DNA of 64,000 nt from Candidatus Formimonas warabiya (GTDB taxonomy: Bacteria; Bacillota; Dehalobacteriia; Dehalobacteriales; Dehalobacteriaceae), in assembly GCF_002777255.1 (NCBI RefSeq), contig NZ_CP017634.1, positions 5,778,903 through 5,842,902 on the forward strand, in the 5' to 3' direction. Shown here piece by piece: positions 15,774 through 24,730 of the stretch (within the stretch, counting starts at the first letter, position 1; every line of letters begins with the position of its first letter). Under the pieces are notes generated by a model. It was not told the origin of the DNA, made no database searches, and saw nothing but the letters and a program-made list of their open reading frames with translations. The position numbers were made by a program, and so were the translations under genes.

Positions 15774-17057
15774 ATGTCGGCGGTTGTATTAATTGGCGCC
15801 CAGTGGGGTGACGAGGGAAAAGGCAAAATTACCGATTACCTGGCCGGTCAGGCAGACGTAGTGGCACGTTATCAAGGCGGCAATAATGCCGGCCATACGG
15901 TGGTGGCGGAGGGGCGGGAGTACAAACTGCACCTGATTCCTTCAGGGATCCTCTATCCTCAGACCGCCTGTGTCATTGGCAACGGCGTGGTCGTGGATCC
16001 GGAAGTGCTGCTTCACGAACTGGATACCCTGAAGGAACAGGGGATCAACTGCGAAAACTTGCATATCAGTGACGCCGCCCACGTGATCATGCCCTACCAC
16101 CGGCGCCTGGATGCCTTGGAGGAGGAGGAGCGGGGCGGCAATAAGCTGGGCACCACCTGTCTGGGCATAGGTCCCGCATACAGCGATAAGACTGCCCGGA
16201 TCGGCATCCGGATGGGGGACTTGTTTGACCGGGCCGGGTTTATGGATAAGCTGCACCGGAATTTAGAGCAAAAAAACCGGCTTTTAAAAACGGGCTATTA
16301 CAGGGAAAGCTTTACTGTGGAAGAAATATGGGAGCCTTTTCAAGCATATGCCTGCCGGTTGAAGAAATATGTCAAAGATACTTCCCTATTCGTGAACCGG
16401 GCCCTGGATGCCGGCCAACATGTCTTATTTGAGGGTGCCCAAGGGTCCCTCTTGGACCTGGATCACGGAACCTATCCCTACGTGACCTCCTCTTATCCGA
16501 CTGCCGGAGGCGCCTGCTTAGGCATGGGTGTGGGGCCCACCCGGATCAACCATGTGATTGGGGTGACAAAGGCCTATACCACTCGGGTGGGCGAAGGACC
16601 CTTCCCTACAGAACTTTTCGGTGCGGTGGGCCGGCAGATCCACGAACGGGGCAGAGAATTTGGCACTACCACCGGCAGGCCGCGGCGCTGCGGCTGGCTG
16701 GATCTGGTGGTCCTGCGCTACACGGCGCGGGTGAATGGCTTGACCAGCCTGGCCATGACAAAGCTGGACGTTCTGGATCATCTTTCCTCGATCTATATTT
16801 GCACAGGCTATGTGTATCAGGGGCAAGTACTGGAAGAGTTTCCCCACCAGCTCGAGGTCTTAGGTGCGTGCCGGCCCCAATATGAGGAACTGCCGGGTTG
16901 GCAAGAAGATACCAGCGGAGCGGCAACATTAAGCCAATTGCCTGGAAACGCCAGGCATTATCTGGACCGGGTGGAAGAACTGACCGGAGTGCCGATTTCC
17001 CTTGTAGCTATTGGCCCGGGACGGCACCAGACTATTCCCTTGAAACCGGTGTTTTGA
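15774..17057 (+). CDS. purA: Adenylosuccinate synthetase
   Basis: The 427-residue protein is full length. It has the GTP-binding GDEGKGK loop (residues 12-18), the NNAGHT motif near residue 38, and the conserved TTTGRPRRCGWLD segment near residue 300. It joins IMP and aspartate using GTP in AMP synthesis. The setting is odd: purA lies between a thiolase and a PucR-type regulator in a catabolic island rather than with purine genes. It may be a second copy serving nitrogen or purine recycling, or simply the cell's only copy placed here. Confidence 0.95.
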   Translation: MSAVVLIGAQWGDEGKGKITDYLAGQADVVARYQGGNNAGHTVVAEGREYKLHLIPSGILYPQTACVIGNGVVVDPEVLLHELDTLKEQGINCENLHISDAAHVIMPYHRRLDALEEEERGGNKLGTTCLGIGPAYSDKTARIGIRMGDLFDRAGFMDKLHRNLEQKNRLLKTGYYRESFTVEEIWEPFQAYACRLKKYVKDTSLFVNRALDAGQHVLFEGAQGSLLDLDHGTYPYVTSSYPTAGGACLGMGVGPTRINHVIGVTKAYTTRVGEGPFPTELFGAVGRQIHERGREFGTTTGRPRRCGWLDLVVLRYTARVNGLTSLAMTKLDVLDHLSSIYICTGYVYQGQVLEEFPHQLEVLGACRPQYEELPGWQEDTSGAATLSQLPGNARHYLDRVEELTGVPISLVAIGPGRHQTIPLKPVF

Positions 17058-17129
17058 GGAATAGCTGCCCTAATGGGGGCTTGGGATTATCATGGGGTGC
17101 CACGATGTTTAACCGTTGCGAGGTATGAT

Positions 17130-18782
17130 ATGAACCGGAAGCACCAAGAATTTAAAGATCATCTTGCTCATGCCGATTGGGGAATTACTGTGCGCGAGAT
17201 CCTCGGTTTAAAGAGCTTTGCATCGCTTAAATTGATCGGAGGTAAAAAGGGAATTGACAACATTGTCAGCGGAATTACGGTGATGGAAGTGCCTGACTTC
17301 CATCATTGGGTTAAAGAAGGCGAGCTGCTGCTGACGACTGCTTTCGCCATATCCCATAATCTTTTGGCCCTGCATGAATTGATACCCACATTGTCAAAAA
17401 AGGGCTTGGCGGGTTTAGCATTAAAGCCCGGCCGCTATCTGGATAAAATTCCGGAGGATATGATTCAATTAGCTGATGCCTATCATTTCCCCCTGATCAC
17501 GATTGGTTATGAGACCTCCTTTGGCGATATTATCATGCCTGTTTCCCAAATTATCTTAGAGAAACAGGCGGATTATTTTAAATTATCAGAGGAAATACAC
17601 AGTAATTTAATGAACGCCATTTTTGAAGCGGATGGGGTAGTCTCTTTGGCGCATAAGCTGTATGCCCTTGTGGGAAACCCTTTAAGCATTGAAGTACCAA
17701 TGCTCAATACCTGCGTCCAGGTTCCCGGCGGGAAAGAGAGGGAGCCACAATTAGAAGAAAAACCTCAGGCCTGTTCGATCAGGGATGAGGGGTTAACAGA
17801 AAAGGATTCCTATGAGAAGAACAATATTCATGCCGTTGATTTCCCCATTATTGCGGGAACGGAAGAATTAGGGGTGATCCATGTTTGGGAAAGGGCCCCT
17901 TTGTCCCGTTTATCCATCACTGCCCTTGAACGATCTATCAGCATCGCCGCATTTGAAATTATGAGGAACTTGGCTATTTCAGGTGCCGAGCTAAAGTACA
18001 AGAATATCATCTTGGACCAGCTCACCTCTTTTAGCGGAGATTCCATTAAGCAGGTAAAAATGCGGGCCAAATTGTTTGGATGGCACCTGGAACCGCCCTA
18101 CGGCGTGATGGTGCTCCAATTTCAAAATGAGCCGCAACCAAACAAGCAAACAATATCCGGATACCTGGATATCCGGTACCATAAGGCCCAACAAATTATA
18201 AAACAGTTAAACCCGAACCTGTTAATGGCGGAAAAAAGCGATTTTTTAGTGATCATCCTTTCCCAAGTGGATAGAGATGCCTTGACCTATAAAAAAAAGG
18301 TACACCATATTTATCAAGCCCTGAATGCCTCTTTGAAAAACGATGTCCCCCAAATGGGCGTGGGGCGTGCTTATGATCGTGATTCCGGGCTGGCCTTAAG
18401 TTATGAGGAAGCTTGTAAGGCACTGCAAATAGGGAAAAAATTTGCTGCCCGCAGACCGGTAACCTTTTTCGACGAACTGGGTGTTTGGCGCTTGATCAGT
18501 CAGATGAGAAATGGAAAGGAAGCCGGCGATATTATTGAAGAGAAAATAGGGCCTTTAATTAAGTACGATCAAGCGCATAAAACCCTTTTCATGGAAACAC
18601 TAAGAATTTTTCTTGCCTGTAGTGGCAGTATTCCGGAAACCGCGAAGCGGCTTTTTGTCCACTATAATACTGTTACGTATAGGCTTTCCAGAATAGAAGA
18701 AATAGGTAAAATTGATTTATCAAACAAGGAAGAGCGGTTTGCTCTTGAGGTTGTGATCAAGCTTGTTGAATTAAAAGAATAA
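17130..18782 (+). CDS. PucR-family transcriptional regulator
   Basis: The 550-residue protein has the N-terminal PucR domain (about 10-130, with VREILGL and EGELLLTTAFA), a middle GGDEF-like/CdaR region, and a C-terminal PucR helix-turn-helix (about 490-545, with ETAKRLFVHYNTVTYRL). Family members control purine, amino acid or sugar-acid catabolism by binding a metabolite. ATG at 17130 has GAGG 6 nt upstream; the frame extends 19 codons further up without a ribosome site. It closes the island and is followed by a strong terminator. Confidence 0.92.
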   Translation: MNRKHQEFKDHLAHADWGITVREILGLKSFASLKLIGGKKGIDNIVSGITVMEVPDFHHWVKEGELLLTTAFAISHNLLALHELIPTLSKKGLAGLALKPGRYLDKIPEDMIQLADAYHFPLITIGYETSFGDIIMPVSQIILEKQADYFKLSEEIHSNLMNAIFEADGVVSLAHKLYALVGNPLSIEVPMLNTCVQVPGGKEREPQLEEKPQACSIRDEGLTEKDSYEKNNIHAVDFPIIAGTEELGVIHVWERAPLSRLSITALERSISIAAFEIMRNLAISGAELKYKNIILDQLTSFSGDSIKQVKMRAKLFGWHLEPPYGVMVLQFQNEPQPNKQTISGYLDIRYHKAQQIIKQLNPNLLMAEKSDFLVIILSQVDRDALTYKKKVHHIYQALNASLKNDVPQMGVGRAYDRDSGLALSYEEACKALQIGKKFAARRPVTFFDELGVWRLISQMRNGKEAGDIIEEKIGPLIKYDQAHKTLFMETLRIFLACSGSIPETAKRLFVHYNTVTYRLSRIEEIGKIDLSNKEERFALEVVIKLVELKE

Positions 18783-18817
18783 TTAAAATGATTTAACAAA
18801 AGATTAAAAAACTGATT

Positions 18818-18845
18818 AAAACTGAGGGGCAACTCAGTTTTTTTG
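18818..18845 (+). terminator. Intrinsic terminator after the PucR regulator
   Basis: AAACTGAG (18819-18826) pairs with CTCAGTTT (18833-18840), followed by an unbroken T-run to 18844. It marks the right end of the degradation island. Confidence 0.85.
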
Positions 18846-18882
18846 TGTTATTAAACCTTGAATCCCATCGAAAATTACTTTA

Positions 18883-18911
18883 TTGACGCCCCAAAAAAAT
18901 TGTAGTATGAT
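18883..18911 (+). promoter_or_regulatory. Promoter of the efflux cassette
   Basis: TTGACG (18883-18888) and TATGAT (18906-18911) are separated by 17 bp, upstream of the efflux adaptor gene. The -10 box lies inside the left arm of the operator at 18903-18957. Confidence 0.75.
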
Positions 18912-18957
18912 AACAATATCTGCGCAAACAGTATGTATACGAACTGTTATCATACTA
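18903..18957. promoter_or_regulatory. 13-bp inverted-repeat operator, probable MarR site
   Basis: TAGTATGATAACA (18903-18915) is repeated exactly inverted at 18945-18957. The arms are 29 bp apart, and an inner ACAGT/ACTGT pair lies between them. The left arm covers the -10 box, which fits repression. The MarR-type gene at the end of the same operon is the obvious ligand-released repressor (inference). Confidence 0.7.
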
Positions 18958-18974
18958 ACATAGGAGGGGTTTTC

Positions 18975-19952
18975 ATGAAAAGAGTCGTTCCACTTATTCT
19001 CTTAGCACTACTGCTATTTACTGGATGCAGCTCAGGGGGACCTGCAAGTGCCAAGCAGCAGGAGCCAAGCACCCAAGATGAAACGAGCAAACCGGTTTTT
19101 GTCATGGCAGGCAAGATTGATGCCGGTGAAAAAGCCGATATTACTACAAAAATCTCCGGGAATGTGGCCAATATCTCTGTGGATGTCGGTTCTGTGGTAA
19201 AGAAAGGGGACACCTTGGTGATCCTGGATACCAAGGATTATCAGGCCCAGGTGGCGCAAGCCCAGGCCGGGGTTACTACTGCGGAAGCCAATTTAACCAA
19301 GACAAAAGCCGGGGCCCGGCCGGAACAGATTGCCCAGGCTAAGGCTGCCCTGGACAGTGCGAAAATTAATTATGAAAACGCAGAAAGTACTTATCAAAGA
19401 AACAAAGAACTGTTTAACAGCGGTGCCGTATCCCAAGCACAATTGGAGGCCTCGCAAACTCAGCTTGCCGCCGCACAGGCCCAATATGCCTCCACAAAAG
19501 ATACGCTGGATATCTTAAACAAGGGAGAAACAAAAGAGACGATCAATGTCTTACAATCCCAAGTAAAACAATCTCAGGCAGCTTTGGAGGCGGCGAAAAC
19601 CCAGCTGGCCAACGGAACTATTTTGTCTCCTGTTTCCGGGATTGTCAGTGCGAAAAATATTAATGTGGGTGAATTGGCTACGCCGGGAAAAGTTCTTGTG
19701 TCCATCGTAAATACCCAGTCCTTGTTTATTAACGCCTCGCTGCCCACCGGGCTTTTAGACAAAGTGAAAGTGGGGCAGAAGGTGGTTGTCCGGGTCTCGG
19801 AAATTCCCGATCAGGAATTTGCCGGAGAAGTCTCTGTGGTTAATCCCGTAATCGACTCGGGCAGTAAAAATGTTTCCGTGAAAGTGAAATTGATGGATGC
19901 CGATTCCTTATTAAGGCCGGGCATGTTTGCGGAAATTGGCATCACAAACTAA
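18975..19952 (+). CDS. Efflux adaptor (HlyD/MFP family) lipoprotein
   Basis: The 325-residue protein starts with a lipoprotein signal, with LLLFTGC placing the lipid Cys at residue 18. Then come a half lipoyl domain, a long coiled-coil hairpin rich in Ala/Gln (about 95-205), the second lipoyl half (about 210-245) and a beta-barrel. It links an inner-membrane pump to the outside. ATG at 18975 has AGGAGGGG upstream. It opens an operon with a second adaptor, a DHA2 pump and a MarR regulator. Confidence 0.9.
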   Translation: MKRVVPLILLALLLFTGCSSGGPASAKQQEPSTQDETSKPVFVMAGKIDAGEKADITTKISGNVANISVDVGSVVKKGDTLVILDTKDYQAQVAQAQAGVTTAEANLTKTKAGARPEQIAQAKAALDSAKINYENAESTYQRNKELFNSGAVSQAQLEASQTQLAAAQAQYASTKDTLDILNKGETKETINVLQSQVKQSQAALEAAKTQLANGTILSPVSGIVSAKNINVGELATPGKVLVSIVNTQSLFINASLPTGLLDKVKVGQKVVVRVSEIPDQEFAGEVSVVNPVIDSGSKNVSVKVKLMDADSLLRPGMFAEIGITN

Positions 19953-19969
19953 GGACAGGTGAGAGAAAG

Positions 19970-20623
19970 ATGAATGAAAAACGCAAAAAATTGATTTTGT
20001 CCATCCTAGCTGTGATGGTCCTTGTGTTAGGAAGCATCGGCATTTATTACTGGTTTGAAAACGCAAATTATGTGAAAACGGAAGATGCGCGCGTGACGGG
20101 GGACCTTGTTACCGTAGGACCGCAGATTTCGGGTAAACTATTGGAATTAAACTTTGAAGAAGGAGACACCGTTTTTAAGGACCAGATCCTGGGCCGCCAG
20201 GAAACAACCAATCTCACCGATGCCAACCTGGATCAATCTGTTTTAAGGGCGCCGATCAACGGCGTTGTGATCAAGAAACAGGGCACGGTGGGGGAAATTA
20301 TCTCTCCCGGGCAAGCTGTCGCCATCTTGATCGATCCTGATAAGCTGTATATCAGTGCCAATATTGAAGAGACAAAATTAGGCCGGATCAGGCAGGGGCA
20401 AAGGGTTGATTTTACGGTAGACCAATTCTCCGGGGAAAGGTTTACCGGGAAAGTCAAGTTTGTCGGCCAGGCCGCCAATTCCACATTTGCCCTCATTCCT
20501 TCATCCACGAGCGGGACCTTTACCAAAGTGGTGCAAAAAATACCGGTTAAAATTGAATTTGACAATAAAGGGGAAAAATTATTGCCTGGCACGAATGCGG
20601 TGGTGAAAATTCACATCAGGTAA
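19970..20623 (+). CDS. Short EmrA-like adaptor without coiled-coil hairpin
   Basis: This 217-residue membrane-anchored protein has one N-terminal transmembrane segment (about 8-28) followed by a lipoyl-like domain. It has the usual EDARV and APINGVV stretches of EmrA/HlyD proteins, but the long helical hairpin between the two lipoyl halves is missing: the chain passes from GRQETTNL straight to DQSVLRAP. It is about 100 residues shorter than typical EmrA. It follows the lipoprotein adaptor by 18 bp and probably works with the same DHA2 pump. Confidence 0.88.
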   Translation: MNEKRKKLILSILAVMVLVLGSIGIYYWFENANYVKTEDARVTGDLVTVGPQISGKLLELNFEEGDTVFKDQILGRQETTNLTDANLDQSVLRAPINGVVIKKQGTVGEIISPGQAVAILIDPDKLYISANIEETKLGRIRQGQRVDFTVDQFSGERFTGKVKFVGQAANSTFALIPSSTSGTFTKVVQKIPVKIEFDNKGEKLLPGTNAVVKIHIR

Positions 20624-20637
20624 TGGGGAGAATAGAT

Positions 20638-22263
20638 ATGACAGAACATGATATACATGAACATGCAGGCAACGGCTCCTATAAATGGGCCGCCCTGTTT
20701 GTTGTCGTGATCGGCACCTTTATGGTAATGCTGGACAGCAGCATTGTGAACATTGCCATTCCCAAAATGATGAGTGTCTTCGGATCAAGTTTGGATCAGA
20801 CAAAATGGATCTTAACGGCGTATACTTTGGCTATGGGTTCCATTGTACCCATTACCGGGTTCCTGACGGAGACCTTTGGCATTAAAAAGCTTTTCATGTT
20901 CGCCCTGGCTTTTTTCACGTTGGGATCCTTTTTGTGCGGGTTGGCCTGGAATAATAGTTCCATGGTAGCTTTCCGGGTCGTCCAGGCCATTGGCGGCGGC
21001 ATGATTATGCCTGTGGGCATGTCCTATGTGATGCAGATGTTTGAGATTCATGAACGGGGCAAGGCTTTGGGCTTTTGGGGTATTGCCTCTATGGCGGCTC
21101 CTGCTATCGGGCCTACCTTAGGCGGGTATATTATTCAATATATGGATTGGCGCTTTATCTTTTATGTGAATGTCCCTATCGGCATCATTGGAGTGATTTT
21201 TGCCGGATTGCTGCTCAAAGAGACAAAGGTGAAGCCTTACCAGGGTGATTTTGACTTTATCGGGCTTTTTTCCGTGATCGCCGGGGTGGCCAGCATTCTA
21301 TATGTGCTGGGAGAGTGGGCGGATATTGACTGGGCAAGTGCGGAATACCCCTTGCTCCTGGTCTTTGGCTGTTTTTGTCTTTTAATTTTTGTGGTGAACG
21401 AATTGACCTGTCCCAAACCTTTACTGGAGTTGCGGGTGTTCAAAATATATGACTTTACCATGAGCCAATTTATCACGGGGATCACTACCCTGGCTTTGAT
21501 GGGGGGGATTTATGTACTTCCCCTCTTTCTGCAAAACTTAAGGGGATATACCGCGATGGAAACCGGTTTAATTCTTTTTCCTTCTGCCATTGCTTCCGGC
21601 TTGATGATGCCCATCAGCGGCGCTCTTTTTGACAAGCTGGGGGCCAAGATTGTGACCATTCCCGGACTTTTGATCGTCGTGGCTGCCACCTATGAAATGT
21701 CCCAGTTTTCCATGGATACGCCCCGGGCCACGATTACCCTGGTGGCGGCGATTCGGGGAATGGGGATGGGATTTTGCATGATGCCGGTTAATACAGCGGG
21801 GATGAATGCTGTGCCTCGCCGTCTCTTCGGGGAGGCAACGGCCCTGGCCACTACCGTGAGAAGCATTATGCAGGCCATCGCCATTACTTTCATGACTTCA
21901 ATGATCTCCAGCCGGTTAGACTATAACTATGCCAGGCTGACCGAGCAGATTACCTCTTTTAATCAAACCTCAAACCATGTGATTAAAGTGCTGCAGGGGG
22001 TTTTTTTGAAAGACGGCTTGTCCTCGGCTGATGCCCATGGGACGGCTTTAGCGACGCTGGGCAAAATGCTCTATGCCCAAGCTTATCTGGATGCCATGAG
22101 CTATGCAATTATTACAACAGCTTTGGCCGTGTTCGGAGCCATCGCATTGGTGTTAATGATGAGCAGGAAAAAGATAAATGAACCAAAAGAATCAAAAGAT
22201 GATCGAAAAGAAAAGGAGGCTGCCTATGAATCCCACGCCGGAGCCCGGCCCGTTATGGAGTAA
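20638..22263 (+). CDS. DHA2-family multidrug efflux MFS transporter (EmrB-like)
   Basis: The 541-residue protein has about 14 predicted membrane helices. Motif C-like and motif D features of drug:H+ antiporters are visible: MLDSSIVNIAIP at helix 1 and the GGGMIMPVG and PAIGPTLGGYI stretches. It exports drugs or toxic metabolites using the proton gradient. I chose ATG at 20638, preceded by GGGGAGAA, over the ATG at 20623 that overlaps the previous stop. The MarR gene begins within its 3' end. Confidence 0.93.
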   Translation: MTEHDIHEHAGNGSYKWAALFVVVIGTFMVMLDSSIVNIAIPKMMSVFGSSLDQTKWILTAYTLAMGSIVPITGFLTETFGIKKLFMFALAFFTLGSFLCGLAWNNSSMVAFRVVQAIGGGMIMPVGMSYVMQMFEIHERGKALGFWGIASMAAPAIGPTLGGYIIQYMDWRFIFYVNVPIGIIGVIFAGLLLKETKVKPYQGDFDFIGLFSVIAGVASILYVLGEWADIDWASAEYPLLLVFGCFCLLIFVVNELTCPKPLLELRVFKIYDFTMSQFITGITTLALMGGIYVLPLFLQNLRGYTAMETGLILFPSAIASGLMMPISGALFDKLGAKIVTIPGLLIVVAATYEMSQFSMDTPRATITLVAAIRGMGMGFCMMPVNTAGMNAVPRRLFGEATALATTVRSIMQAIAITFMTSMISSRLDYNYARLTEQITSFNQTSNHVIKVLQGVFLKDGLSSADAHGTALATLGKMLYAQAYLDAMSYAIITTALAVFGAIALVLMMSRKKINEPKESKDDRKEKEAAYESHAGARPVME

Positions 22264-22693
22264 TCCTGCGGAAAGAGTTTTAGTTCTTTTTAAAGGTATA
22301 CAAAAAATGTATAAGGACCAAATATTTGAAAAATCCAGGCAATATGGTTTTACCGGCCCTCAACTGGGCGTGCTGATTGGCTTGCATCATAAGCCCTTTG
22401 CCACATTAAGCGAGATCAGCCAAATTTTGGGCTTGTCAAAGAGTACGGTTTCCGGGATTGTGGACAGGCTGGTCTGCCAGGGGGCTGTGGTCAGGGAGAT
22501 CCCGGAAGATAACCGGCGCATTGTCAGACTATCCTTGTCCGAAGAATTTCGTAAGAATAATGTATTGGCGGAGCTGAAGAGCAAATACATCAGCGATGCC
22601 CTGAAGGGTGCCAGCCAGGATGACTTGGAAAAGATCATCACCGGCCTGGATATTTTGCATAAGCTGATGAAGGAAAAAAGAGGCCAAGCTTGA
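22226..22693 (+). CDS. MarR-family transcriptional regulator
   Basis: The 155-residue winged-helix protein has the recognition region LSEISQILGLSKSTVSGIVDRL and the wing EIPEDNRRIVRLSL. ATG at 22226 has AAGGAGG 6 nt upstream and overlaps the pump gene by 38 bp. It probably represses the efflux operon through the inverted repeat at 18903-18957 and lets go when a toxic ligand binds. Its stop codon lies inside a hairpin shared with the convergent histidine kinase gene. Confidence 0.92.
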   Translation: MNPTPEPGPLWSNPAERVLVLFKGIQKMYKDQIFEKSRQYGFTGPQLGVLIGLHHKPFATLSEISQILGLSKSTVSGIVDRLVCQGAVVREIPEDNRRIVRLSLSEEFRKNNVLAELKSKYISDALKGASQDDLEKIITGLDILHKLMKEKRGQA

Positions 22694-22718
22694 CTTATTT
22701 AACAAGTCAAGCCTGGCC
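22682..22718. terminator. Bidirectional hairpin covering two convergent stop codons
   Basis: GCTTGACTT (22688-22696) pairs with 22704-22712, extended by GGCCA (22682-22686) with TGGCC (22714-22718) across one mismatch. The TGA of the MarR gene (22691-22693) and the stop of the minus-strand kinase (22707-22709) both lie in the stem. It has no clear T-run on either side. Confidence 0.55.
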
Positions 22719-24482
22719 CCAGAAAGTCAAGATGACTGTGGTTCCTTCATAAAGTTTACTCTTAATGTCAAACCCATAATTGTCTCCGAAGAATAGCTTT
22801 AGCCTGCTGTGGACGTTGCTGATGCCGATGCCGGAACTGCTGATATTTGCCGCACCAATGTCCATGTTCTGGAGCAATTTTAATTTTTCCGGGGAGATGC
22901 CCAAGCCGTTGTCCTGAATCATAATGGCGATTTTGTTTGCCACCACTTCCGTTGTGATCTGGATGCTGCCCCCGCTTTCTTTCGGTTCCAGACCATGAAT
23001 AATAGCATTTTCTACCAGCGGCTGTAAAGTAAAAAAGGGGAGCTGTAAATTTAATAATTCTTGATGCACCTGAATTTTGTATTTTACCCGGTTGCCAAAA
23101 CGCAGGTTCTGTAAAAACAAATATTTTTCCACATAGTCCAATTCTTTCTCCAGGGGTACGATATTTTCCATGTCACGCATGCTGTACCGGAGCATCTTTG
23201 TAAAAGCGTCCAACACCTGTTGGGCCTTTTTTTCTTCCTCTAAACTAATTAACCGGTTCACGCTGTTTAAAACATTGAACATAAAATGAGGATTGATCTG
23301 AAGCTGGAGCGCTTTCAGCTCAGCCTCTTTCAGGGATTTCTCCAATTGGGCCTTCATTTTTACGCTTTCCGCGTTGCTGTTGATCTGGTCAATTAATTTG
23401 CGCAGATTTAAAGTCATGTCATTGATGGAGTGAGCAAGCAAACCGATTTCATCGGTGCTTTTGATGGTTATGTTCGCGGTCAAATCACCCCGGGCCACTT
23501 TTTGGGCGTGTCTGCTCAAAGCAATAATCGGTTTGGAAATTCTTCCCGCCACAACAGCCGTGACGGATCCAAAAATGAAGATCGCGCATAAGCCGAGCAT
23601 GATAAAGTCGGTTGTGACCCGATAGACAGGGGCCATGATGGCAGCATGGGGGATCATCACAACTAATACCCAGTTCGCCGGGGGAACGGAGCAGAAATAA
23701 ATATCGTAGACGGTGTCATCACTTTCCAGGTAGGTACTTTGACCTGTCTTTTGGGCAGGTTTTTTCTCAAAAAAGTTTTTCAGGCCCGGGTAAGATTTTT
23801 GTTCCGTTACTTTTTCCATGACCACCGAATCATCGTTAAAAGCGAGAATCGTTCCGCTCGTGTCCACAAGCAGGGCTTTGCCATTCCCGTCAATGTTAAT
23901 ACTTTTTACTTGCTTCACCAAGGTGTCAAGGGTAATATCGACGCCTACCACACCCCGGAAACGCCCCTCTCTGTCCGTATAGGGGGCTGTTAGAGAAACC
24001 ATGGTTCTTTGGGTTACTTCGTCGGTATAGGCAGGGGTAATCACCAGCTGTTGGGCTTCAGCGGGAAGCCGATACCAGCCCTGATGGGCAGGTACGTAAC
24101 CGGCAGGAGGTGTCCATTCCACAATTTTACCATTATCTTTATAGAAAACTACAATTTTACCGTCCTCCGTGCTGACATAAGCATTGCTCAGTTCCTGGTT
24201 TTCACTTAAGATTTGGGGCAATAATTTTTTTAAGGCAGCCTCATCGTAATCCTGAACCGCTTTATTCCGGGTCATGGACTTGGATACCTGGGCCTTTTCC
24301 GATAAGTAGCCCTCCATATAATTAGAGATACTTTTTAAAGTCAGCTCCGCGCTTTTATCGATTTGCCTGAGCAGCTGATTTTTTGTAATATGATAAATCA
24401 AAAAGGTAATACTGGACGAGAAAATCACGATCAAAAACACAAAGGTAAAGATCATGCGCGATTGAATGCTTCTGGTAACCAC
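22707..24482 (-). CDS. YesM-type sensor histidine kinase
   Basis: This 591-residue membrane kinase has a first transmembrane segment (about 10-30), a large extracellular double-Cache sensor (about 35-280), a second membrane segment (about 292-315), HAMP (about 315-370), a His_kinase domain with INPHFMFNVLN carrying the phospho-His, and an HATPase domain (N-box ENAIIHGL, G-box DNGLGIS). It is transcribed divergently from the AraC-type response regulator. Such pairs sense extracellular sugars, organic acids or other small nutrients. No target genes are obvious next to it except the efflux and glycine genes. Confidence 0.93.
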   Translation of the reverse strand: MVTRSIQSRMIFTFVFLIVIFSSSITFLIYHITKNQLLRQIDKSAELTLKSISNYMEGYLSEKAQVSKSMTRNKAVQDYDEAALKKLLPQILSENQELSNAYVSTEDGKIVVFYKDNGKIVEWTPPAGYVPAHQGWYRLPAEAQQLVITPAYTDEVTQRTMVSLTAPYTDREGRFRGVVGVDITLDTLVKQVKSINIDGNGKALLVDTSGTILAFNDDSVVMEKVTEQKSYPGLKNFFEKKPAQKTGQSTYLESDDTVYDIYFCSVPPANWVLVVMIPHAAIMAPVYRVTTDFIMLGLCAIFIFGSVTAVVAGRISKPIIALSRHAQKVARGDLTANITIKSTDEIGLLAHSINDMTLNLRKLIDQINSNAESVKMKAQLEKSLKEAELKALQLQINPHFMFNVLNSVNRLISLEEEKKAQQVLDAFTKMLRYSMRDMENIVPLEKELDYVEKYLFLQNLRFGNRVKYKIQVHQELLNLQLPFFTLQPLVENAIIHGLEPKESGGSIQITTEVVANKIAIMIQDNGLGISPEKLKLLQNMDIGAANISSSGIGISNVHSRLKLFFGDNYGFDIKSKLYEGTTVILTFWGQA

Positions 24483-24730
24483 TGTTTCCCTCCTGCTCAG
24501 GATATTAATTCAATCATAACACGAATAAATCATCAATTCATTAAAAAGAAGCCGGGAAAAAGTTTGCATTTTCAGGCAAGTGTTTTGTAAATTTTGACAA
24601 CTGGCCGGGAAGATGAAGGATTTAAAAACCTTTTGTGGAATTGGACCTTGATATCACAAAGAATAGTCTCGACAAGATCATAGGCATTGCTGAAGAAGCG
24701 AAACGAGGGATCTGTGGGGGTGGAGACCGG

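Noticed and set aside
24551..24570. GG-N10-GC spacing that could be a sigma-54 promoter before the response regulator
   Set aside because: The -24 part is CCGGGA rather than TTGGCA, and no 19-bp activator sites lie nearby; likely chance.
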